A stretch of DNA of 64,000 nt from Sporothrix humicola. Its lineage: Eukaryota; Ascomycota; Sordariomycetes; Ophiostomatales; Ophiostomataceae. Below are positions 53,539-64,000 of the stretch, piece after piece. Within the stretch, counting starts at the first letter, position 1, and each line of letters opens with the position of its first letter. The translations under genes were made by a program, and so were the position numbers. Location of the stretch: positions 124,001-188,000 of the forward strand of contig WNYE01000082.1 of the NCBI GenBank assembly GCA_021396245.1, written 5' to 3'. The notes beneath the pieces are model-generated. The model worked only from the letters and a program-made list of their open reading frames with translations. It searched no databases and was not told the origin of the DNA.

Positions 53539-54428
53539 TTACGAGTTGTTCTTGCCGCCGTAGCGGGCCTTGCCGAAGGAGAAGGGCACGTAGCGGTACT
53601 TGATCATGTGCTGGATCTGTTTCCGCACTGGAGAGGGGAGTGGGTTAGCAAGATAAAGACAAGGATGATGGAATATAAACAACCACAGAGTCTACTCACT
53701 CGTCAGGACAAACAGGATGATCCAGTACATAACGAGGACCGGCCAGAAGACGGGCACGTCAAAAACGCTGAACCAGCTGCACAGGAACGAGATGCCAATG
53801 GCGCGCGTGGCCGAGTGCCAGAACTTGAACTCGGGCAGCCGGCGGATGAACGGCCGGAACTCCTCGTCCTGCTTGGTCGGCAGGCTGCTAGCCGTACCGT
53901 CCTCCATCTCGTTGTCGAGGGCCTCGTTAGACGGATCGAACTTGGGCGTCAGGAAGGCGAGGAACAGGTTGAGCAGGTAGATGCCCAGACCGTAGGCGAC
54001 TGTGTGTGTTAGTGTCGTCGAACCCGGGTTGTCCTCGAAAACCGTTCTGGAGACTCACCGATGTACCATCCCTGGGCAAGGAGAATGCGCAGGAAGAAGA
54101 GGAACAGGAAGGCGCCCGTGCCAATCCAGCGGTAGGTCACGTAGGGTGTTGACTGGTCGAGGAGGGCCTGGTATCTCTAGATCGGGGAGGAAGAGTTAGC
54201 TGCGTTCTGTTTATCGGCGTTTCTTTGCTTCGCCGTTGTTGCTTCGTCCGATAAGGCCTTGCGCGGACGTTACAACGAATGCGCGCAGCCTCGATTCTCC
54301 CCCGCAGCCTCATCTTCTTCCTCTCTTTCATCTCCCCTGTCTCCTCCTTTGGTACGCACTCTTTGCAGCTTGGATGTTTGCGCAGAGACAGCCTCGAAAG
54401 GCGTCTGCTCGGGCTCTTCAGAGTTCAT
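53539..54428 (-). CDS. rer1: Rer1, ER retrieval receptor
   Basis: Four exons in gene order: 54428-54360, 54176-54059, 53999-53700 and 53627-53539, giving 191 residues, the usual length. Introns of 183, 59 and 72 bases have GTGCGT or GTGAGT donors and CTAAC branch sites. Four membrane segments are seen (WIGTGAFLFLFFLRILLAQG, then GLGIYLLNLFLAFLTPKFDP, FWHSATRAIGISFLCSWFSV and VPVFWPVLVMYWIILFVLT). Family marks are LDQSTPYVTYRW, FRPFIRRLPEFKFWHS and RKQIQHMIKYRYVPFSFGK. Rer1 cycles between cis-Golgi and ER and returns escaped ER membrane proteins. Every exon is short, so no single ORF shows the protein. Confidence 0.96.
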
Positions 54429-55756
54429 GGCGGCGGTGGATGGAGGGGGACGCGACGAGAGATAAGGACTCGAAAATCGTCAAAAATGTCAAACAGGCAA
54501 ATGTGTCGACAAAGGGCTCGTGACGCCAAAAAGGTCCGTGTGTCTGTCGGTTGTCGACTTCGTTGTTACGCTGAAAACGAAGAAAGTTGGAGATGGCGAT
54601 GTTGGATGTCGTCGGGACAAGAGGCTGCAATGGAGAACGGGAAAGGGAAGGAAGGTCGAATTAAAACGGGTATGGTCAATAAAATACAGCGAAGAAGGCA
54701 AAGGTCAGTGATGCGGAATATTCGCGACAGAAAGAAAGGAGTGTCTGTGGGTGTGTTTCTTCGTCTTTTTTCGTCGTTTTGGTGGTTTTGGGTACGCGGT
54801 CTTTCGCTGTGGAGCGGCAGCAATTTAAAATAGGAAATAGGAGCAACCCCCAAGAGCGACGCAAAATGACCAATCTGGCCCGTTTCTAGCGGCTTTCCCT
54901 CCTCACGCGACGTGGCCAATCATGTGATAGCTGTTGCTGGAAAACTGGAGGAAAGAGGAGCCCGGGCAGATGTCTGTGCAGGGTGGTGGCGACAGCGCAC
55001 CTTCCCCTGGAATTCTGGGAATTGAACCAGGAGAAGGAACTTGGACCTCAGACCCATGCTGACTGTGGCGGCAGTAGCGTCGCAGCAAGTGGCTGACTTG
55101 AACAGCTTAGTCATTTGTCGGATCCGGGAATCGCTGTGGGGAGCTACCATGATGTTTCGACGTGGGATGGATCGCATTACGTCGTTATGTTTTCATTTTG
55201 TTCTAGAAAATCTATTTTTATTCATGTCTCGCATGGTCTTCGCATGGCCATGACAGGCTAAGGTTAAATAATACACAGAACATGTTGTCTCCATGATATG
55301 GTTCCCTAACTAATGTGAAAGCATCACTTAAACACAAAATAGTGTGTGCCATATGCATCAAAACAGGAGCCAATACTGAGTAGAAGCTTCAGCTCAGACG
55401 TATTCAGTATCGAATATCATACTTGGTGCACAGGACTTGAAAGATCCAGTTCATCTCTAGCATCTGAAGCTAACCGCGGCGACTTGACATCCTCCTCCAT
55501 TATCATGCTTAGTCATTCAGCCCACTGAGAATCTGGGGCGCTGGCGCAGAGGGGCATTGTTATCCTGGCCCTCGGTATATCGGCTTTGTGCGGCTTACAG
55601 GGCAGGAGCTCCCCGCGGAAGCTTCTGAATAGCAGTGGTCTTGCATCTTTCTGTTTTGGATTTTGAATTGGCTTGTTTTTTTTTTCTAGCTTTCGAGATT
55701 TTTGAACGTCTTGTCTCTCACTCACCAATTCGATTCAATTTCGGTCCATCCACAAA
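54429..55756. other. Divergent promoter of Rer1 and enoyl-CoA hydratase genes
   Basis: Purine-rich next to Rer1 (54550-54720), CT-rich at 55640-55740 before the hydratase start. GTGGCCAATCATG near 54911 contains a CCAAT box. No coding region supported. Confidence 0.5.
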
Positions 55757-56711
55757 ATGAACGCCCTCAAGAGATTCCAGCCCATTGCGGCAGCCCAGCT
55801 CCGCTCGCCGATGGCCACCCGCTTTGCTGCCCGCAGCTTCTCCGCCTCGGCCCTCCGTTCCTACGAGTTCATTGAGGTTTCGGAGCCTCGTCCCGGTGTC
55901 GGCCAGGGTGAGATTATTTACTTTTCATGATGTCATATTTGCTGTCCTCGTGTAAACCCCAACTAATACTTTGGTCGCAGTCACCCTGAACCGCCCCAAG
56001 GCTCTCAACGCCCTGTGTACGCCCCTCATCACCGAGCTCAACGATGCCCTCGGCAAGTTCAACGACTCCGACAGCGTCCTCGCCATTGTCCTCACCGGCT
56101 CGCAGCGCGCCTTTGCCGCCGGCGCCGATATCAAGGAGATGGCTCCCCTGACCTTCTCCAAGGCCTACACCAATGCCTTCATTGAGTCGTGGTCCGACAT
56201 GACCACCCGCGTCAAGAAGCCCGTCATTGCTGCTGTTTCGGGCCACGCCCTGGGTGGTGGCTGCGAGCTCGCCCTCATGTGCGACACCATCTACTGCACG
56301 GAGAACGCCAACTTTGGCCAGCCCGAGATCAAGCTCGGCACCATCCCCGGCGCCGGCGGCAGCCAGCGTCTGACCCGCGCTATTGGCAAGGCTCGCGCCA
56401 TGGAGCTGATCCTGACGGGCAAGTCCTTCTCGGGCAAGGAGGCCGGCCAGTGGGGTGTTGCCGCTCGCGTGTTTGGCACGTACGAGGAGCTGATGGAGGA
56501 GACGCTCAAGACGGCCGAGACCATTGCCAGCTACTCCAAGGTGGCCGTTCTGGGCTGCAAGGAGGTCGTCAACAAGAGCCAGGATCTGCCGCTGCGTGAC
56601 GGCGTCGAGTACGAGCGCCGCGTGTTCCACGGCATCTTTGGCAGCCAGGACCAGAAGGTCGGCATGAAGGCCTTTGCCGAGAAGCAGAAGCCGACCTGGA
56701 CGCACGAGTAA
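55757..56711 (+). CDS. Mitochondrial short-chain enoyl-CoA hydratase
   Basis: Exons 55757-55907 and 55981-56711 give 293 residues. The 73-base intron (GTGAGA, AACTAATACTTTGGTCGCAG) splits Gly/Val so that GVGQVTLNRPKALNAL is continuous. It hydrates trans-2-enoyl-CoA to 3-hydroxyacyl-CoA in beta-oxidation and amino-acid breakdown. The crotonase fold is complete: AFAAGADIKEM (oxyanion hole), GHALGGGCELALMCD with catalytic Glu146, and FGQPEIKLGTIPGAGGSQRL with Glu166. The N-terminal 35 residues are Arg/Ala/Ser-rich without acids (MNALKRFQPIAAAQLRSP, RFAARSFSASAL), a matrix-targeting signal with a likely cleavage after RSF. Confidence 0.97.
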
Positions 56712-58381
56712 ATGGTGCAAGGGGACAATGCATGATAGCCTACGAATACACTTTTCTTGGAAGACAAAAAAATAAGTCGAGGCGAGAGACAAAAGGCACG
56801 ACATGAATGACATGGACAAGGACAAGGGAACAAGCTTGAATATAAGCATGGATATGAATATTGATATGGATATCGATATAGACAATGAATATAAAATATG
56901 TATATTGAGCGAACGGAGAGCATAAACAATACGTAGAAACGAAAATGCCAAATTCAAACCCGAATCTAAGTCCAGTTCTTCGGATGGACGGCTAACGAAG
57001 CATGCGTGCCGGCGAGACCAAGAGAAACAAGAGACAACACGAGCATGTCGGCGCCAAGGCAAGCGAATACGACAAGGAACGATGAAGGCGCAGATGTGTG
57101 TGGTGTTGCAGAATCAATATTGCACGCTGTGCAGCCATCAAAAAGAGGATGAAGTAAGGGTCAAGTCGGTGGTGGTCACTATCTTACAGTAATACGCCCA
57201 CTGAGCCACTGTAACATGTCGTCAGAGCCGGTGGGCAGGAGGGGTCGAGAATACGAGCCTGGAAAAGAGCTAGGCTTGGTGCGGCCAACTTTTTTGCTTT
57301 CTGTTTTTCTTCTCCCGTTCTTTCCTACCTTTCCTTCCATTCATTCGCGACCTGTAGATCAACGCCAACGACAGGCCCGTCCCAGGCACGTTTTGGCGCC
57401 CTACGACGCTTTTTTTAGCCCAAGGGGAACCAATCGTTAGCGAGGATTAGCAGACGTTAGCGACTCTCTAGCAGTGTCCAGCAGAACCGGAGGCGACATC
57501 ACATGCGGGGGAAAGGGATGGCAGGAACGAATGAGACAAAAGTAAAGAGAGAGGAAGGATAAACAAAAAAAAGGGTGAAGATCAAGGTTGAAGATCAGAA
57601 GGAGCGATCAGACGAAATAAAGCAAAGAGACCAAACTGGCGGAAAGGAGTTGAAAGAGCGGAAGGCGCAAATGTGATCAGGAACCCAACAAGGAAAGAGA
57701 CAAGGAAAAAAGGGCACAGGACAAGGCACAAGGCGGAAGGCGGAAGGAGCGCGACGACGACAGCGCTTTCCGCCAAATCTGCAGCCCAGGCCCGCCCCAT
57801 GCAGGCTCATGCAGCCCAACGATTTTGCCTCTTTTCTGTTTTCTCTTTTTCTTCCTTTCTCACTCTGCCTCTATCTGACTCCCTGACTCCCCCTCGCATA
57901 TCTGTCTCTTTTCCCGGCCGCAAGTTCGCCACAGCTGCAGACGCCTACACGGAGGGCGGGCGAAAAGCTACACTCTCAAATCTCAGCACGACGTTTCAGC
58001 AGTGTGCAGGTGGAGGCGGACCTTGCATTTTTTTTGTTTCTTTTTTACCCCCCCCCCCCCCCGCCTTTCTTATTTCTCTGTCCCTGTCTCGCCGCTACTT
58101 TGATATCCCGTTTGGCGACGACCGAAGATACAAACAAAGACCCAGAGAATCAGCGGCTGCAGAACGGCAAAAACAAGCATCGACAGCTCAAGCAGCAGCA
58201 GACAAACAGACTGCGATGACGGGGCCGCGGCGGAGACGCTGAAGCTGTGGTCCTCCGTTTACCCCGGCATCGTCCTCCTTGCTCTGTCCTCCTTCGTTTA
58301 AATCCACGACGTGTGCCCTCACTTCGATCATTCTACGATCCCCTCACTCTCTATTCAACTTGCCTTTTGACCGTTGCAGCC
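56712..58381. other. Long upstream region of the RING/SH3 gene
   Basis: GATATG-type A/T repeats occur at 56840-56890, near the 3' end of the hydratase gene. Further right are a purine-rich stretch (57480-57760), a CT-rich stretch (57820-57910) and a 15-base C run. No coding region is supported; a 189-codon plus frame (57673-58242) is low-complexity and not called. Confidence 0.5.
58048..58062 (+). repeat. Homopolymer run of 15 C
   Basis: An uninterrupted C run after a T-rich stretch, about 320 bases before the RING/SH3 start codon. Its length in the assembly may be uncertain. Confidence 0.85.
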
Positions 58382-61300
58382 ATGGACTCTCCAGCCCCCG
58401 CCATGGATCTGGAGAAAGAGCTGACTTGCTCCGTATGTTCCGACCCGTTTACACCCCCTCTCTGCCCCTCTATTCTGCTCTTTCGCTCACACTGACGTTC
58501 AGATCTGCACCGATCTCCTCTACCAGCCTCTCACCCTGCTGGACTGCCTCCACACTTTCTGCGGCGCATGCCTCAAGGAGTGGTTTGGATGGCAGGCTCT
58601 GGCCGCCGAGACAAGTCCGAACCCACCGGCACCCGGAACTCCAATCTTCACTTGCCCGTCCTGCCGTGATGCCGTCCGCAGCACCAAGCATAATGCCACA
58701 GTCGTGACACTCCTGGACATGCTGATTACAGCCCAGCCCGATAAGCGGAAACCGGACGACGAAAAGGCTGAAATGGACAGCAAATACCGCCCTGGCGATA
58801 ACGTGTTTCCCAAGGTGCATCTGCCCAAGCGCAGCGCCGAGCAGCAGCGGCTGGATGCAGCTGAGCGGCGCCTAATCGACGAGGTGCGCGAGATCAGTCG
58901 ACAAGAGGCCGTGGCAGCAGCAGCTGGCGGCGACGTCAACAATGCGGCACGTGAGGCCCGGAGACGACAGCGGAGAGCGGCTCTGGCAAGCACCAACAAC
59001 ACAGGTTCCGGAGCAGACTCGGCATCTGACGAAGACGGCCGGTTGGCGGTCAGTGGCTCCGGTGACCGACGACGCCGCCGGAGCTCGTCTAGAAATCCTG
59101 CAGCCCCAACAGAAGAGAATTTGCCACCAATTATGGACCATCAGTCGTCGCTTCGGTCTTTGATAAGCGGTTCGCAAGACGGACCCGGGGGTGCAAGCGC
59201 TGCACTCGATATTGAACGGGAGATCGAGGCTTTCGCACGTCAAATTCAAGAGGAGGGCATTCTGGACGGTCTCGACCTCGACAATATTGACCTCACAAAC
59301 GACGACGAACTCAGCCGCCGTATTGCAGAAGCGTATCAACGACGACAGCGCGGCAGAGCACGGCACGAAAGCAGTCGGCACGACGGCAGCCGGCATGAAA
59401 GCGGCGCACGGCGAGACGCTTCCCGGCAAGATGCTTCCCGGCCCGAGGGCAACCGCCATAGAGCGTCTAGCGCTGTGTCGCACCACTCGCAGGTATCTGT
59501 GTCCAGTACTTCTGGTGCACCTGCATCCAGCCAACAGCAACCAGAGCGCACACCTGGACGGCCTACACTTTCTGTTTCCTCTGCCGTTGCCGCCCGGCCA
59601 CCTTCGTCGTCGTCACGCACGTCCAGCCGCCATCGTTCTCAGTCTCAGTCCTCACACCGCTCGCGGTCGTCAACTAGTGGTGCACGACCTCAAAGTGCCG
59701 TCTTGGCAGATGGTGTAACCCCAGTCCCGCTTTCCGTCCCATCTTCAGCTGTTAGCCGACCGCCAATCTCCAACTCTGCGAGCCACCACCTCGAAGTGCG
59801 CGACGATTCAAGACGGCACCACCAACGGCGGCGGACAGCGAGTGAAGGTCGGAGCACAACGCTGCCTACTGCCTACTCTGACCTCTCGTCAAGCCGGCCA
59901 ACTGCACGTTCGCAAGTCGATTTACCCTTGCGTCCCGCCGAGCTCCAGGGAGACAATGCCGTGGTGGCCGAGCTTCCTTCGACGCCAGTGCCAGCACAAG
60001 CGGCGCTTTCCCCTACTGCTCGATCATCTGCGCGGGCTTCCGATGCACGGAGTGCGACCTTCCCAACACCGTCGCCATCTTCGTCTTCGTCCTCTCTAAA
60101 ATCAAACAACAGCAACTCGCCCACGGCAGCTTCATTCCAGGCCCGGGCAGCAGCCATGGGCCTGCCTGGGCCAGCAGGCTCCCAACAGCCAAAACAGCAT
60201 TCATCCTGGCCCGTGGCGTCGCCCGGCTCCGCTTCAGACGGAGGACAGTCCCGTGCCAAACGCAGCACAGCAACGTCTGCGGCCGGCAGCTCAAACACTG
60301 CTGGCTCATCGAGCAATCCAAAACCTGCAGCCCTTGCCACCTCTCACAATTCGACTCATCCGCCTGTTGCATCAGCCAATTTTGCACTCTCGCCGGTCAC
60401 GATTGACACGTATGAGCTGCCGGCAATCTCGTCCTCCGCGGCATCTTCTCCTCGTCATCAGTCGCAGTTCCAGCAACAACAACAGTCCGGCCACCGCCGC
60501 CAAGGAAGTACACTCTATCCTGAACCCGATATCTCCTGTTCCCGTTGCAACCGCCAGCACATCGAGTACGAGTTGCACTACAACTGTTCAATCTGCAGCA
60601 TGGGTAACTGGAATCTTTGTCTTGACTGCTTCCGCGCAGGCAAGGGCTGCCAGCATTGGTTTGGTTTCGGGTATTCTGCCTGGCATAAGTGGGAGAAGAA
60701 GGCGGCACAGTGGCGCGCCGAAAACGCTGCAGCAATCTCGGCCAACGGTGCCACGTTCCCGCAACCGCACATGCTCACAGCCAACCGGTTCTTGAGACCA
60801 CGCATTGTGCCCGGGGGCGCCGACGGTCACCGCACATTGACAAGCGAAGACCCGCAAGACCGCCTACAGAGCGGCGTCTTTTGTGCGCGGTGCCAAGCCT
60901 GGGCCAACAGCTGTTACTGGCGCTGCGATGTGTGCAATGAAGGCGACTGGGGATTCTGCAACAACTGTGTCAACCAAGGCTTCGCATGTACGCACCCGTT
61001 GCTGGCACTGACACATGAGCCTTTACCTTCTGCACCTTCACAGCCTCAAGGTCAACAACAACCACACCTGCTGCCTTCTCCACCACCTCGACCGCATGCT
61101 TCAGCCTTATTCCAGGAACCGACAGCAGACCCTTCTACCGTGTCTGCGCCTCGTATCGGATCATTCCGAGCCCTGACATTTACCACGACATGCGACATCT
61201 GCCGAAAAGCAATTCCGCCCCCTCGTGCCCGCCTCCACTGCTACTCGTGCACGAGCACGGTCGTGCCTGATACGCACCCCGGCGACTATGATGTCTGCCA

Positions 61301-61931
61301 GGAATGCTACGGCTCTCTTGTGCAGAAGCGGCCCACTCTGATGGCTCCCGAAAACGGCCCCAACGGCTGGCGCAGATGTCCTGCGGGTGGCCACCGTATG
61401 GTAGTTGTGGCCTTCCGCGAAGACGGCAAGAACGGCGGCGTCCCCCGACGTGTTGTTCTCGAGGATCTCGTGGGTGGTTTCCGGCTTGAGACCGAGCCGG
61501 TTGAGGGTGCCTCTTCATCAGCTGCCGAGGGCGTGGAGATGGAGTCCTGGTATGTCTGGTACGAGGAGAAAAGACAGTTTGAGCGACTCGTATCACGCGA
61601 TGTTCGCATCAGCGTTCCGCCGCCGGCCACCCCGCCCAAAGTGATGACGACGGCTGCTGCTGTTGCCGCTGTCTCCCCGACTGTGCCAAACAGCGCCCTC
61701 TTCCCTCCTCTCGGAGGTGTCGGCCGCACTGCCGTTGCTCGCTGGGCATACTATCCCGAACAGAGTGGCGGCGAGGGCGGCGATGCCAACACGTCGGACG
61801 ACGAGCTTCTTTTTCCACGCCAGGCCGAGATTCGCGAGATTGAAGACGTCAATGGCGAGTGGTACCACGGCGTGTACATGGGTCGCAAGGGCCTGTTCCC
61901 CAGCGGCTTTGTCAAGATGCTAGGACAGTGA
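58382..61931 (+). CDS. RING finger protein with three zinc clusters and a C-terminal SH3 domain
   Basis: Exons 58382-58432 and 58503-61931 give 1159 residues. The 70-base intron (GTATGT to CACTGACGTTCAG) lies inside the RING finger and is phase 0. The RING is complete: Cys16, Cys19, Cys32, His34, Cys37, Cys40, Cys68 and Cys71, closest to CHFR-type E3 ligases. A helical basic/acidic part follows (about 100-260), then a long Ser/Ala/Gln-rich disordered region (about 260-690). Three Cys-rich ZZ-like clusters lie near 695-740 (CSRCNRQ, CSICSMGNWNLCLDC), 810-855 (CARCQAW, CDVCNEGDWGFCNNC) and 913-960 (CDICRKA, CYSC, CQEC). The end is an SH3 domain (about 1090-1157: ARWAYYPEQ, DELLFPRQAEIREIEDVNGE, GLFPSGFVKML). 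Probably a ubiquitin ligase recruited by SH3 binding; the target is unknown. Confidence 0.92.
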
Positions 61932-62670
61932 TGGAAGACGAGGTGTTACATCTCTATTTGTTTTATTGTCTTTTCTTATTGACTTTGCTTTTTGACCTTT
62001 TCCTTCATTTATTCTTGGGTATCACAAATATATTGCATAGCATTGGATAGTTTTGGATATATTTTCTTTTTATAATTATTATTTTGGTTTTCTTCTCGAG
62101 ATACTGTTCAGATGCCATAGCATTTGCAATAAACAGATCATACTTCACAGTTTTTGTTTCTGTCTCCTCGTTCAGCACACACTATTTTTCAGATGGAATT
62201 GCCTTTTGCTCTCTTTCTTTGATGTCGCATTGTGGGCGTCAATACGTCCCAATGAGGAAATCATTCACAATGACAGGATTGACAGGGCGGGCAAAGAAAG
62301 ACCCTAGGCGCTGGCGGCATTGCGCCATTCTGCCGGCGGCACGCTATTTGACAGCTACATCCCAGCATTTTGGGCGAGCTCTTGCGTGCCCCACCAAAAC
62401 TCCCGACCGACGGCCGGCGTTCGCCTTTTGCGACTTTGCGAATTGACGAGTCTACCCAGTATGGTTTTTCGTGGTCGCCATTAATTACTAACCACGAGCT
62501 GGCTACGTCAAACACCGAGACTGAAACTGCGGCCCTTCAATTCTCACGTCACTTCACCGTCTCCCAGACTCGTCGACTTTTCAAGAGACTTGTGTCTCCC
62601 TCGTCACCCCTCCTCTTTCTCCTCTCACGCCATCTCGTCTCGTCCTCCCCAGTACCCCACGTCGCACACA
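61932..62670. other. 3' flank of the RING/SH3 gene and promoter of the cysteine-synthase-like gene
   Basis: T-rich to 62220, then the promoter, with a CT-rich leader from 62560 to 62660. No coding region supported. Confidence 0.55.
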
Positions 62671-63849
62671 ATGTTCAAGACCGGCCTGCGCCGGCTCGCA
62701 TCGGCAGCGCCTGCGCGCAACGCCATCCGCCCAGCCTTTTTCTCGGTCTCTGCCTCGTCATCCTACGCCAACCCGCCAGCCGCCAACCCGCCCTCCGCGC
62801 ATACTCTCGCCGTCTCTGGTGCCCAGGGCGTCGTCGACGGCTTTGTCGGCGCCATTGGCAACACCCCGCTCATCCGCCTCAAGCACCTGTCCGAGGAGAC
62901 CGGCTGCGAGGTGCTGGGCAAGGCCGAGTTCGCCAACCCGGGCGGCTCTGTCAAGGACCGTGCTGCGCTCTACGTCGTGCTCGATGCCGAGGAGCGTGGC
63001 CTGCTGAAGCCCGGCGGCACTGTCATCGAGGGCACCGCCGGCAACACGGGCATTGGCCTGGCACACGTGTGCGCTGCGCGCGGCTACAAGCTCGTCATCT
63101 ACATGCCCAACACGCAATCGCAGGGCAAGATCGATCTGCTGCGCCTGCTGGGCGCCGAGGTCCACCCTGTCCCCGCCGTCGCCTTCGACAACCCGGAAAA
63201 CTACAACCACCAGGCCGCACGGCACGCCGCACGCCTCGAGAACGCCGTGTGGACCAACCAGTTCGACAACACGGCCAACCGCCGCGCCCACATCGAGACG
63301 ACGGGCCCCGAGATCTGGCGCCAGACCAACGGCAAGATCGACGCGTTCACGTGCGCCACGGGCACGGGCGGCACGCTGGCCGGCACGACGCGGTACCTCA
63401 AGGAGATCTCGGGCGGCAAGGTCAAGAGCTTCCTGGCCGACCCGCCAGGCAGTGTGCTGCACACGTACATTAGCAGCGGCGGCAAGCTGGCCGAGCGGTC
63501 TGGCTCGTCCATCACCGAGGGCATTGGCCAGGGCCGTGTCACCGACAACCTGCAGCCCGACATTGACCTGCTCGACGGGTCGCTGAACATTGCCGACGAG
63601 AAGAGCATCGAGATGGTCTACCGCTGCCTGGCCGAGGAGGGTCTGTACCTCGGCGCGAGCTCGGCGCTCAACGTCGTGGCCGCCAAGGAGGTCGCCGAGA
63701 AGCTGGGCCGTGGACACACAGTCGTCACGATCCTGTGCGACGGCGCGTACCGGTACGCCGACCGCCTGTTCTCGCGCAAGTGGCTGACGGAGAAGAAGCT
63801 GATTGACGCCATCCCGGCCAATCTGCAGCACCACATTGTCCTGCCATAG
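62671..63849 (+). CDS. Mitochondrial cysteine-synthase-like PLP enzyme
   Basis: Intronless, 392 residues from the ATG at 62671; the frame is open further upstream but that part is CT-rich leader. The first 45 residues are Arg/Ala/Ser-rich and lack acids, fitting mitochondrial import. PLP-enzyme marks: GAIGNTPLIRL, NPGGSVKDRAA with the Schiff-base Lys95, the phosphate loop EGTAGNTGIGLA, CATGTGGTLAGT and ITEGIGQGRVTDNL. O-acetylserine sulfhydrylases make cysteine from O-acetylserine and sulfide. The TAGNTG loop and the SSGGKLAERSGSSITEGIGQG stretch recall the fungal cysteine synthase 2 group, which includes yeast Mcy1 of the mitochondrial outer membrane. So a role other than main sulfur assimilation is possible. 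Confidence 0.93.
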   Translation: MFKTGLRRLASAAPARNAIRPAFFSVSASSSYANPPAANPPSAHTLAVSGAQGVVDGFVGAIGNTPLIRLKHLSEETGCEVLGKAEFANPGGSVKDRAALYVVLDAEERGLLKPGGTVIEGTAGNTGIGLAHVCAARGYKLVIYMPNTQSQGKIDLLRLLGAEVHPVPAVAFDNPENYNHQAARHAARLENAVWTNQFDNTANRRAHIETTGPEIWRQTNGKIDAFTCATGTGGTLAGTTRYLKEISGGKVKSFLADPPGSVLHTYISSGGKLAERSGSSITEGIGQGRVTDNLQPDIDLLDGSLNIADEKSIEMVYRCLAEEGLYLGASSALNVVAAKEVAEKLGRGHTVVTILCDGAYRYADRLFSRKWLTEKKLIDAIPANLQHHIVLP

Positions 63850-63905
63850 GGCGCAGTTGTGGAGGTGTTATATTTGGATATAGAACAGAAGCATACATTT
63901 AAAGA

Positions 63906-63911
63906 AATAAA
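63906..63911 (+). terminator. Poly(A) signal of the cysteine-synthase-like gene
   Basis: AATAAA 57 bases after the stop codon in an A/T-rich tail that continues to the window end, where GTAAAATATT occurs twice in tandem. Confidence 0.5.
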
Positions 63912-64000
63912 GTGGCATTTTCAAGACGTTATTTTAAAACGTTAAACTAACTGTAAAACACACAACGCAAACCCATCGTTGTAAAATATTGTAAAATATT

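Noticed and set aside
57673..58242. 189-codon plus frame upstream of the RING/SH3 gene
   Set aside because: Spans purine-rich, CT-rich and poly-C simple sequence; the text is low-complexity and sits where a promoter and leader are expected.

Overview
The window is nuclear DNA of a filamentous ascomycete (Pezizomycotina, most likely Sordariomycetes). The evidence is GC-rich intron-poor genes, short introns of about 54-340 bp with GTAAGT-type donors and CTAAC/CTGAC branch sites close to the acceptor, pyrimidine-rich leaders before start codons, a Zn(II)2Cys6 regulator with a fungal-specific middle domain, a GPI-anchored Ser/Gly-rich wall protein and a CAP10-type glycosyltransferase. The exact genus cannot be fixed from the sequence alone. 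I see no rRNA, tRNA, CRISPR array, intact transposon or secondary-metabolite cluster.

Left part (1-21.4 kb) is accessory-like with long intergenic gaps. It holds a secreted GPI protein (3467-5404, +), an Asn/Gly-rich low-complexity protein (7039-8400, +), a Zn2Cys6 transcription factor (8709-11615, -), a double EthD-like protein (12743-13537, -), an MFS sugar-porter-like transporter (15588-17194, +), a weak candidate small gene (17563-17980, +) and an AtuA-like/DUF1446 protein (19401-21331, +).

Middle part (22.2-46.8 kb) is mostly core cell biology: an FHA-forkhead factor (22248-24853, -), an AhpC/TSA-like thioredoxin-fold protein (27851-28684, -), the Misato/Dml1 tubulin-like protein (29280-31163, +), poly(A) polymerase (32322-34484, -), a septin-like GTPase with a C-terminal membrane segment (35403-38219, -), a RING/U-box RBBP6-like protein with RGG and Arg-Asp repeats (39471-43252, -), and a divergent pair of small-subunit ribosomal protein genes, eS12 (44445-45233, -) and uS8 (46182-46837, +).

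Right part (48.3-64 kb) has a CAP10 glycosyltransferase (48333-50301, +), Paf1 (50965-52613, -), Rer1 (53539-54428, -), mitochondrial enoyl-CoA hydratase (55757-56711, +), a RING plus zinc-cluster plus SH3 protein (58382-61931, +) and a mitochondrial cysteine-synthase-like enzyme (62671-63849, +).

The genes are individually promoted and do not form one pathway. Several act on transcription and mRNA (Paf1, poly(A) polymerase, forkhead, perhaps the RBBP6-like protein), others on translation, ER retrieval and the cell surface. The main added value here is the exon structure: several introns are multiples of three or hide short terminal exons, so a plain ORF view gives wrong N- or C-termini. The most unusual protein is the RING/zinc/SH3 fusion; no clearly new multi-gene system was found.
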